From JAWWBN01 sp033720955 (GTDB lineage Bacteria; Acidobacteriota; Thermoanaerobaculia; Multivoradales; JAHEKO01), in the NCBI GenBank assembly GCA_033720955.1, contig JAWWBN010000099.1, positions 1 to 11,888 on the forward strand: a DNA stretch of 11,888 nt. Direction: 5' to 3'. Of this stretch, positions 7,182 through 11,888 are shown piece after piece (the stretch's first letter is position 1; every line of letters begins with the position of its first letter). The notes beneath the pieces are model-generated. The model saw only the letters and a list, made by a program, of their open reading frames with translations. It made no database searches and had not been told where the DNA came from. The position numbers and the translations under genes are program-made.

Positions 7182-8840
7182 ATGTTGAAGACAAACCGTT
7201 TGATTCCGACCGTAGCCGTGGCACTGAGCGCCCTCCTGGGCGTCGCCGAGGCCGCCTACGCCGAGTGTGTCAGCAAGGACAAGGTGACGGAGGTCCGCAC
7301 TCTGGGCGGTGCGCGCACCCGCTTCTCGCCGAAGCCGGCGACCACCTTGGACGAGCTCAAGTCCCAGTTCGTGACCTACCGCGCCGACCTCGAGAAGGTG
7401 CTGTCCGAGGCCGGCTGGTCCGGCAGCGCCGACGACCTTTTCGCGGCCGTGGCCAACGCGCAGCCCGGCGATGGCGTCGTCGAGGCGCGCGAGGTGCGGC
7501 CCGGCGAGGCCTTCCCCTGGATGGCGTTCCGCAAGGGCAGCAAGCCCACCTGCGTCCAGAACCTGCGCTGGGCCGGCAAAGAGTCCTTCCCGGCCTGGCA
7601 GATCAAGTTCGAGTCCGGCGACTCGATCTACACCTTCGTGGTGCCTCAGGTCTGCCTCAATCTGACCTACGCCGGCAGCGTTCCGGCGCCCCGGCCCGAG
7701 CCTCCGACCTGCTCGCTGACCGCGAAGCAGGAGAGCTGCGAGCCCCGACGCGTGGCGCTCTCGGCGAGCGGGAGCTACCAGTCCATCCGGCTCACCGAGG
7801 TCTCCACGCCGTCCGGTCCGGGCGACGCCGCCGGCGTCCCCTCTCCGGGCGCCGGGAGCTGGGTCTACTCGCCCTCCGGCGACGGCTCGTACGGCTTCAC
7901 CGCCGAGGTGACGAGCGCCGAGGGGCTCACGGGAACCTGCACCGCCCGGATCGACGTGACCTGCCCCGACCCGGTCTGCCGCCTCGACGGCAGCTACGAC
8001 CCGGAGACGGGCAGGATCGACCTGAGCTCCGCGGGTAGCCAGGGGGACACCGACATCACCGGCTTCACCCTGCCCGACGGCAGCGCCGGCAGCGTCGGCG
8101 CGCTGATCCCCGGCGACGGCGGCTGGAGCTACGACACCTCCGCCACCCTGCCGCGCCGGGCCGGGACCTACACCTACACCTTCAGCGCCGAGACCACCCT
8201 GAGCGGCGAGACCGACAGTTGCGACGCCTCGGTCACGGTGGAGGTGCCGCGGATGAGCGGCTGGATCGTCCGCGGCTGGGGCGGTCCGATCGACGCCAAG
8301 GGCGACTCGGTGCAGACCCTCGGCTTCCGCGACTCGAACAACTTCAACAACGAGCACCGGACCTTCTCCCTCGGCTCCGGGAGCGGCTACGGCCTCGACG
8401 TCGAGTACCGCATCAACCGCCGGATCGGGGTCGACTTCGGTGTCCTGCTCGGCGACCTGGACGCGCAGTTCATGTTCGACCTGGACGATCAGTGGGAGAC
8501 GGACGACGGCGACGTCGGCATCACCATGCCGTTCGTGGGCCTCAACTTCCACCTGACGCCGGACCACCGCGTGGACCTGTGGGCGGGGCCGTTCGTCGGC
8601 TTCCTGAGCTACGACGACGAGTCGTTCACCGCCATCGGGGTCACCATCCGCCGTGACTTCGACAGCGAGACCAACGTGGGCCTGGCGGTGGGCATCGACG
8701 TGCCCTTCCAGAAGGACGGATCGTGGGCCTTCACGGCGGCGGCGCGGTACATGCAGGCGACCGCCGACGATCCCGGCTCCGCGACCCGGCTGGACGTCGA
8801 TCCCCTGATCGCCACCGCCGGGATCGCCTACCGGTTCTAG
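7182..8840 (+). CDS. Exported outer-membrane beta-barrel protein with two Ig-like repeats
   Basis: This 552-residue protein has a Sec signal peptide (1-27, NRLIPTVAVALSALLGVAEA, cleavage after AYA before ECV). Residues 28-163 are a Cys-containing domain I do not recognise. Residues about 175-262 and 264-356 are two Ig/PKD-like repeats with equivalent cysteine pairs (C177/C253 and C266/C347, plus C186/C261 only in the first). Residues about 358-552 look like an eight-stranded OmpA/OmpW-type barrel: alternating strands such as GLDVEYRINRRIGVDFGVLL, RVDLWAGPFVGFLSY, VGLAVGIDVPF and WAFTAAARYMQAT, with the terminal phenylalanine in GIAYRF that is used for outer-membrane insertion. The start is ATG 7182, with AAGGAG eight bases upstream. 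A TTG at 7116 is also in frame but is part of the -35 box. The role is unknown: structural, adhesin-like or sensory. Strong GC hairpins follow the stop. Confidence 0.85.
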   Translation: MLKTNRLIPTVAVALSALLGVAEAAYAECVSKDKVTEVRTLGGARTRFSPKPATTLDELKSQFVTYRADLEKVLSEAGWSGSADDLFAAVANAQPGDGVVEAREVRPGEAFPWMAFRKGSKPTCVQNLRWAGKESFPAWQIKFESGDSIYTFVVPQVCLNLTYAGSVPAPRPEPPTCSLTAKQESCEPRRVALSASGSYQSIRLTEVSTPSGPGDAAGVPSPGAGSWVYSPSGDGSYGFTAEVTSAEGLTGTCTARIDVTCPDPVCRLDGSYDPETGRIDLSSAGSQGDTDITGFTLPDGSAGSVGALIPGDGGWSYDTSATLPRRAGTYTYTFSAETTLSGETDSCDASVTVEVPRMSGWIVRGWGGPIDAKGDSVQTLGFRDSNNFNNEHRTFSLGSGSGYGLDVEYRINRRIGVDFGVLLGDLDAQFMFDLDDQWETDDGDVGITMPFVGLNFHLTPDHRVDLWAGPFVGFLSYDDESFTAIGVTIRRDFDSETNVGLAVGIDVPFQKDGSWAFTAAARYMQATADDPGSATRLDVDPLIATAGIAYRF

Positions 8841-8864
8841 CGGCAGCAGCAGCGGCAGCGGCAC

Positions 8865-8893
8865 CGCCCCCGGGGGTCACTACCCCGGGGGCG
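8865..8893. terminator. Strong GC hairpin after the beta-barrel gene
   Basis: Positions 8865-8875 (CGCCCCCGGGG) and 8883-8893 (CCCCGGGGGCG) are perfectly complementary over 11 bp with a 7-base loop, GTCACTA. The stem contains only G and C and begins 25 bases after the stop codon. No T-run follows, so it is not a textbook intrinsic terminator, but it probably blocks read-through or 3' exonucleases. Confidence 0.6.
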
Positions 8894-8901
8894 TCCGCCG
8901 C

Positions 8902-8917
8902 CCACCCACGCGGGTGG
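8902..8917. terminator. Second small hairpin in tandem
   Basis: CCACCC (8902-8907) and GGGTGG (8912-8917) form a perfect 6-bp stem with loop ACGC, nine bases after the first hairpin. Together they lie in the 126-base gap before the cytochrome gene. There is no T-run. Confidence 0.35.
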
Positions 8918-8966
8918 CCTGCATCGAGGAGCCTTCCGATACGGTAGAGCGGAAGGGGGGTCGAAG

Positions 8967-9446
8967 ATGAACAGACCTGCTCCGACAACCGCCGCTCTCT
9001 CCGCCGCCGCGGCTCTGCTGCTGGCGCTCGCTCTGGCGGTGCCCGCCACCTCACCGGCGCAATCCGAGGAGGAGGCCGGCCCCACGCCCGAGGCGAGCGA
9101 CACCTACCTGATCGCCAAGGGGCGGATCACCTTCCGCGTCTACTGCTCGAGCTGCCACGGCCCCAAGGGGAAGGGCGACGGGACCGTGGCCGAGCTGCTG
9201 AAGGTCAAGCCGCCCGATCTGACCCGGCTGGCGGCCGACAACGGGGGGGTCTTCCCTCGCAAGCGGGTCCACGCCACCATCGACGGCCGCGAGGACGTCA
9301 AGGGGCACGGCAACCGCGACATGCCGATCTGGGGCGAGGCCTTCAAGAAGACGCTTCGCACCACCTGGAAGGAGGTCACCGACGAAGAGCGGGCCCAGCT
9401 CAAGATCGTCGAAGTGGTCTACTTCCTCGACTCCATCCAGGAGTAG
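8967..9446 (+). CDS. Periplasmic mono-heme cytochrome c (class I)
   Basis: This 159-residue precursor has a long Ala/Leu signal segment (about residues 8-31, cleavage around SPA|QS). The mature domain has one covalent heme site, CSSCH (C60, C63, H64), in the class I setting 'YCSSCHGPKGKGDG', and a probable distal axial ligand M119 in NRDMPIWGEAF. The helix 'EERAQLKIVEVVYFLDSIQE' closes the fold. Such proteins carry electrons in the periplasm between quinol-oxidising complexes and oxidases or reductases. No oxidase gene is nearby, so the partner is unknown. The start ATG is preceded by a purine-rich GGAAGGGGGG (8951-8960), a good ribosome-binding site. The gene is flanked by GC hairpins on both sides and is probably its own transcription unit, though no clear promoter is visible upstream. 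Confidence 0.92.
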   Translation: MNRPAPTTAALSAAAALLLALALAVPATSPAQSEEEAGPTPEASDTYLIAKGRITFRVYCSSCHGPKGKGDGTVAELLKVKPPDLTRLAADNGGVFPRKRVHATIDGREDVKGHGNRDMPIWGEAFKKTLRTTWKEVTDEERAQLKIVEVVYFLDSIQE

Positions 9447-9485
9447 CCGCCCGCTCCCCACCCCGGGATAGGATCGGCCGCGCGA

Positions 9486-9504
9486 GGCGGGGCGAAGCGC
9501 CGCC
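9486..9504. terminator. Hairpin with GCGAAGC core after the cytochrome gene
   Basis: GGCGGGGC (9486-9493) and GCGCCGCC (9497-9504) pair at seven of eight places around the loop GAA. The centre, GCGAAGC, is a mini-hairpin sequence known for unusual stability in single-stranded DNA. It lies 39 bases past the cytochrome stop, so a transcription-end role is plausible. No T-run. Confidence 0.35.
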
Positions 9505-9519
9505 GCGCCGCCGGTGCCG

Positions 9520-9547
9520 CCCGGAGGGGAGCCTGCCCGGCTCCGGG
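9520..9547. repeat. Inverted repeat upstream of the cDPG synthetase gene
   Basis: CCCGGAG (9520-9526) and CTCCGGG (9541-9547) are perfectly complementary over 7 bp. Inside them GGG (9527-9529) can pair with CCC (9536-9538). It lies 45 bases before the ATG at 9592, so it is either part of that gene's leader or a second 3'-end structure of the cytochrome transcript. The remaining bases of the 145-base gap show no clear promoter. Confidence 0.3.
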
Positions 9548-9591
9548 GCCGCCGAGCGTCCACCAAACGCCGACGGAACGGAGGGGGTTTC

Positions 9592-10935
9592 ATGCCGCGC
9601 ACGAGAGTGGCCATCCTGGGGGCGGCCGGCCGTGACTTCCACAACTTCAACTGTCTCTTCCGCGATCGCGAGGAGATCGAGGTCGTCGCCTTCACCGCGA
9701 CCCAGATCCCCGACATCGAGGGGCGGACGTACCCGCCCGGACTCTCCGGACCCCGCTATCCCGAGGGGATCCCGATCGTGCCGGAGAGCGATCTGGAGAG
9801 CCTGATCCGGACCCGGAGGGTGGACGAGGTGGTCTTCTCCTACTCCGACGTCTCCCACGAGCACGTCATGCACCTGGCCAGCCGGGCCGCGGCCTGGGGC
9901 GCCGCCTTCGTCCTGCCGTCGGCCGACTCCACCATGCTGCGCTCGCGCCGTCCGGTGATCGCGGTCACGGCCGTGCGGACCGGCTGCGGCAAGTCGCAGA
10001 CGTCGCGCTACCTCTCCCGCGTCCTGGCGGGGCTGGGGCGCAAGGTGGTGGCCATCCGCCACCCCATGCCCTACGGCGATCTGGCCGCCCAGGCCTGCCA
10101 GCGCTTCGCGAGCTACGACGACCTGGACCGGCACCAGTGCACCATCGAGGAGCGGGAGGAGTACGAGCCCCACATCGACAACGGCTTCGTTGTCTACGCC
10201 GGCATCGACTACGAGCAGATCCTCCGCGAAGCCGAGCAGGAGGCCGAGGTCATCCTCTGGGACGGCGGCAACAACGACACCCCCTTTCTGCGCCCCGACC
10301 TGCACCTCACCCTGGTGGACCCGCACCGGCCGGGCCACGAGCTCACCTACTACCCGGGCGAGACCAACTTCCTCCGCGCCGACCTGCTGGTGGTCAACAA
10401 GGTGGACAGCGCGGAGCCGGAGGCGGTGCGGCAGGTGCTGGCCAACTGCGAGAAGCACAACCCGGGGGCGCGCGTGGTCCAGTGCCGCTCCACCATCGCC
10501 GTGGACGACCCCGCGTCGATCCGCGGCAGGCGGGCCCTGGTGGTCGAGGACGGCCCCACGCTGACCCACGGCGGCATGACCTTCGGGGCGGGCTACCTCG
10601 CCGCGCAGAGATTCGGCGCCAGCGAGATCGTGGATCCGGTCCCCCAGGCGGTCGGCTCGATCCGCGCGACCTACGAGGCCTACCCCAACGCCCGCCAGGT
10701 CCTCCCCGCCATGGGGTACGGCGACGCGCAGATCGCCGAGCTCGAGGCGACGATCAACGCCACGCCGGCCGACGTCGTGGTGGAGGGCACCCCGATCGAC
10801 CTGCGTCGGATCCTCACCTGCGACAAGCCCATCGCGAACGTGAGATACGAGCTGGAGGAGATCCAGCCCGGGGGAATCGAGAGCGCCGTTCGGGAGGCGC
10901 TGGTCAACTGGACGGACGGCGGGGGGGTCCGCTAG
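9592..10935 (+). CDS. Cyclic 2,3-diphosphoglycerate synthetase homologue (P-loop protein)
   Basis: This 447-residue cytoplasmic protein belongs to the family named after archaeal cyclic 2,3-diphosphoglycerate synthetase, which closes 2,3-bisphosphoglycerate into the cyclic thermoprotectant using ATP. Recognisable parts: an N-terminal Rossmann-like segment (VAILGAAGRDFHNFN, 6-20), VVFSYSDVSHEHVMH (80-94), a P-loop AVRTGCGKSQTSR (127-139), IRHPMPYGDL (155-164), WDGGNNDTPF (223-232), DPHRPGHELTYYPGETN (243-259), a GTPase-like VVNKVD (267-272), VVEDGPTLTHGGM (317-329) and GTPIDLRRIL (399-408). Length and motif order agree with the family. The start is ATG 9592, with GGAGGGGG just upstream (9580-9587); the open frame further upstream is not used. 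Bacterial members are known mainly from sequence, so the reaction here is inferred. The stop codon forms part of a -10-like TAGAAT for the next region. Confidence 0.85.
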   Translation: MPRTRVAILGAAGRDFHNFNCLFRDREEIEVVAFTATQIPDIEGRTYPPGLSGPRYPEGIPIVPESDLESLIRTRRVDEVVFSYSDVSHEHVMHLASRAAAWGAAFVLPSADSTMLRSRRPVIAVTAVRTGCGKSQTSRYLSRVLAGLGRKVVAIRHPMPYGDLAAQACQRFASYDDLDRHQCTIEEREEYEPHIDNGFVVYAGIDYEQILREAEQEAEVILWDGGNNDTPFLRPDLHLTLVDPHRPGHELTYYPGETNFLRADLLVVNKVDSAEPEAVRQVLANCEKHNPGARVVQCRSTIAVDDPASIRGRRALVVEDGPTLTHGGMTFGAGYLAAQRFGASEIVDPVPQAVGSIRATYEAYPNARQVLPAMGYGDAQIAELEATINATPADVVVEGTPIDLRRILTCDKPIANVRYELEEIQPGGIESAVREALVNWTDGGGVR

Positions 10936-10938
10936 AAT
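10909..10938 (+). promoter_or_regulatory. Candidate sigma70-like promoter for the 10936-11193 region
   Basis: TAGAAT (10933-10938, five of six matches to TATAAT) overlaps the stop codon of the preceding gene. TGGACG (10909-10914, four of six matches to TTGACA) lies 18 bases upstream. The predicted start is near 10945, at the left edge of the long paired structure. It would drive either a small RNA or a long sufT leader. Confidence 0.45.
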
Positions 10939-10940
10939 AA

Positions 10941-11122
10941 GGCCGTGCTTTCAGCCCATCCAGTTCGGTGACTTCGGGGAGGTCCCGCTCGCCCAGTGTT
11001 CCCATCACTCTCACACGAGAGATAGAAGGCCCTATCCACATCATCCTATCCACCCCCCTATTCACAGGGGTAATCCACCCACACCCACCGCGTTCGGGAC
11101 CTCCCCAGTCACCACCACGGCT
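10941..11122 (+). ncRNA. Candidate structured non-coding RNA or sufT leader (class unknown)
   Basis: Three sets of complementary arms nest around one centre. GGCCGTG (10941-10947) pairs with CACGGCT (11116-11122), including one G-U. GGTGACT (10967-10973) pairs perfectly with AGTCACC (11107-11113). GGGGAGGTCCCG (10976-10987) pairs perfectly with CGGGACCTCCCC (11095-11106), with a two-base bulge (TC) between the last two. That is about 26 pairs across 180 bases. Inside, CTCTC/GAGAG (11008-11021) and GATAG/CTATC (11021-11036) can form local hairpins, as can CCCC/GGGG (11055-11070). Composition differs from the neighbouring genes, and no convincing protein is encoded on either strand. I could not match it to 6S, tmRNA, RNase P or SRP RNA. 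The strand is chosen from the promoter upstream and the hairpin/T-run downstream; the fold also works in reverse. It could instead be a DNA-level palindrome. Confidence 0.45.
11032..11079 (+). repeat. Four evenly spaced DnaA-box-like elements
   Basis: CTATCCACA (11032-11040), CTATCCACC (11046-11054), CTATTCACA (11058-11066) and TAATCCACC (11071-11079) all lie on the same strand, with starts 14, 12 and 13 bases apart. The first and third match the DnaA-box consensus TTATNCACA at eight of nine places; the others match at seven. They lie in the centre of the long inverted structure. DnaA binding is an inference from motif similarity. Confidence 0.45.
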
Positions 11123-11133
11123 CGCTTTGAGAT

Positions 11134-11172
11134 AGAGGCTGCTACTTTCTAGTTGCCTCTCGACCCGTTTTT
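11134..11172 (+). terminator. Hairpin plus T-run upstream of sufT (terminator or attenuator)
   Basis: AGAGGCTGCT (11134-11143) and AGTTGCCTCT (11151-11160) pair as six continuous pairs, one T-T mismatch, then three more pairs including a G-U, around the loop ACTTTCT. Seven bases later comes TTTTT (11168-11172). The gap between stem and T-run weakens the call. It lies 22 bases before the sufT ATG, so it could end the upstream RNA or attenuate sufT. Confidence 0.4.
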
Positions 11173-11193
11173 CTGACAACCGAGAGACCGAGA

Positions 11194-11745
11194 ATGCACA
11201 CTCGCGAAGAGACGACGCTCTCCCGGGACGTCCAGGCCGTCCAGATCCCGGACGGCACCCCGACGCTCCTCCCCGAGGGGAGCCTCGTCCTCATCACCCA
11301 GCAGCTCGGCGGCACCTACACGGTGATGACCGACCGCGGCGGCATGTACCGGATCGACGAGACTGGGGCGGACGCTCTCGGCAAGACGCCGGAGGCGCCG
11401 CCCGAGGCCGCGGTCGAGGAGACGGCCGGGGGCTCGCTGGACGACCGCGTCTGGGACCAGCTTCGCAAGTGCTACGACCCCGAGATCCCGGTCAACATCG
11501 TGGATCTGGGGCTCGTGTACGACTGCTCCATCGAAGGCACAGAGGGCGACGCCCGCACCGTCAAGATCAAGATGACCCTCACCGCGCCCGGGTGCGGCAT
11601 GGGGCCGGTTCTGGCGGACGACGTCAAGCGCCGGGTGGAGAGCCTCGACGAGGTGGCCGAGGCCCAGGTCGAGGTCGTCCTGGACCCGCCCTGGAATCCG
11701 GGGATGATGACCGAGGCCGCCCGGCTGCAGCTCGGCTTCATGTAG
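11194..11745 (+). CDS. sufT: SufT-type Fe-S cluster assembly protein (DUF59/MIP18 family)
   Basis: This 183-residue cytoplasmic protein matches full-length SufT. The N-terminal part (about 13-65) is the short SufT-specific segment (PEGSLVLITQQLGGTYTV, then RGGMYRIDETGADALG). Residues about 84-165 are the DUF59/MIP18 domain with YDPEIPVNIVDLGLVYD (94-110), KMTLTAPGCGMGPVLADDV (126-144) carrying the conserved C134, and a closing VVLDPPWNPGMMTEAARLQL (161-180). SufT helps mature Fe-S proteins, especially when demand for clusters is high. Other suf genes are not in the window, so it is a stand-alone copy here. The start at 11194 is supported by family length, but the upstream sequence (GAGAGACCGAGA) is only a weak ribosome-binding site. 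The 258-base gap ahead has a structured leader-like region that may control it. Its stop lies 15 bases from that of the convergent gene. Confidence 0.93.
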   Translation: MHTREETTLSRDVQAVQIPDGTPTLLPEGSLVLITQQLGGTYTVMTDRGGMYRIDETGADALGKTPEAPPEAAVEETAGGSLDDRVWDQLRKCYDPEIPVNIVDLGLVYDCSIEGTEGDARTVKIKMTLTAPGCGMGPVLADDVKRRVESLDEVAEAQVEVVLDPPWNPGMMTEAARLQLGFM

Positions 11746-11760
11746 CCCCGGCCGCGCCGC

Positions 11761-11888
11761 CTAGAGACGCCGCGGGAACCGTCGCGGATCGGCGCGGTGC
11801 ATCAGCCCGTAGCCGGCGGCGAAGACCTCCTCGCGGTTGGGCTTGGAGAAGTAGTCGCCGTCGGACCCGTAGGCGGGCCGGTGTGGCC
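11761..11888 (-). CDS. C-terminal fragment of an unrecognised protein
   Basis: On the minus strand a frame is open from the right edge to a TAG at 11763-11761. It gives about 41 residues, including AYGSDGDYFSKPNREEVFAA, then a helix YGLMHRADPRRFP and a basic end RRL. Its codon choice is coding-like (G/C at nearly all third positions), and it is convergent with sufT, which supports it as the end of a real gene. The SDGDYFSKPN motif looks conserved, but I cannot name the family from this fragment. Confidence 0.6.
   Translation of the reverse strand, partial: PHRPAYGSDGDYFSKPNREEVFAAGYGLMHRADPRRFPRRL

Noticed and set aside
7068..8864. Minus-strand open frame extending the dehydrogenase to about 950 codons
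   Set aside because: The added part lies antisense to the beta-barrel gene, has low-complexity content typical of GC-rich shadows, and crosses both promoters. The ATG at 7067 has a good ribosome-binding site and gives the normal family length.
11127..11155. TTGAGA with a downstream -10 as a separate sufT promoter
   Set aside because: The -35 match is good, but at 16-18 bases spacing the best -10 is TAGTTG or CTAGTT, which is too weak to claim.
10904..11179. A minus-strand 91-codon open frame across the intergenic region
   Set aside because: It starts without a ribosome-binding site, ends inside the coding part of the upstream gene, and has Gly/Arg-rich composition unlike a folded protein. 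The region shows base-paired arms instead of codon bias.
10936..11193. A complete chromosomal origin (oriC)
   Set aside because: DnaA-box-like motifs are present, but there is no dnaA, dnaN or rpmH nearby, no clear AT-rich unwinding stretch, and surrounding genes point towards the site. Kept only as a DnaA-box-like array.

Overview
The window is very G+C-rich bacterial chromosomal DNA with tightly packed genes and several ATGA/GTGA stop-start overlaps. A protein with a signal peptide and a C-terminal outer-membrane beta-barrel, a periplasmic c-type cytochrome and a twin-arginine signal point to a diderm, Gram-negative respiring bacterium. The mix of a SufT-type Fe-S protein, a PIN-PhoH ATPase, a cyclic 2,3-diphosphoglycerate synthetase homologue and a leucine-dehydrogenase-family enzyme would suit a high-GC Acidobacteriota-like lineage, but that placement is a guess. 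I see no transposon, phage gene, CRISPR array, tRNA or rRNA.

Layout. (a) Positions 1-2765, plus strand: the C-terminal end of an APC-type amino-acid permease, an aldo/keto reductase fused to a RidA/YjgF domain, and a TatD-family metal hydrolase, joined by ATGA and GTGA overlaps and so probably one operon. (b) 2864-4644: a GH99/WbsX-like protein followed, again by ATGA overlap, by a small exported protein with a Tat-like signal. (c) 4679-6004: a PIN-PhoH ATPase. (d) 6012-7067, minus strand: a Leu/Phe/Glu/Val dehydrogenase, convergent with phoH. (e) 7182-8840: an exported protein with a novel N-terminal domain, two Ig-like repeats and a terminal beta-barrel, transcribed divergently from the dehydrogenase. 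The shared 114-bp gap holds good promoter hexamers for both directions around one TTGACAA sequence. (f) 8967-9446: a mono-heme cytochrome c, between strong GC hairpins. (g) 9592-10935: the cyclic 2,3-diphosphoglycerate synthetase homologue. (h) 10936-11193: a 258-base gap of different composition from the genes around it. (i) 11194-11745: sufT. (j) 11761-11888: the C-terminal end of an unrecognised minus-strand gene.

The most unusual part is the gap at 10936-11193. A good sigma70-like -10 sits at the end of the preceding gene. Long nested complementary arms (10941-10947, 10967-10973 and 10976-10987 pairing with 11116-11122, 11107-11113 and 11095-11106) enclose about 107 bases. Inside lie four evenly spaced same-strand copies of a TATCCAC-type element resembling DnaA boxes. 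A hairpin plus T-run follows, just before sufT. It looks like a structured non-coding RNA or sufT leader, or a DnaA-binding locus. I cannot match it to a known RNA class. Other points of note are the AKR-RidA fusion that lacks the usual RidA arginine, the GH99-like/Tat-protein pair, and the divergent promoter.
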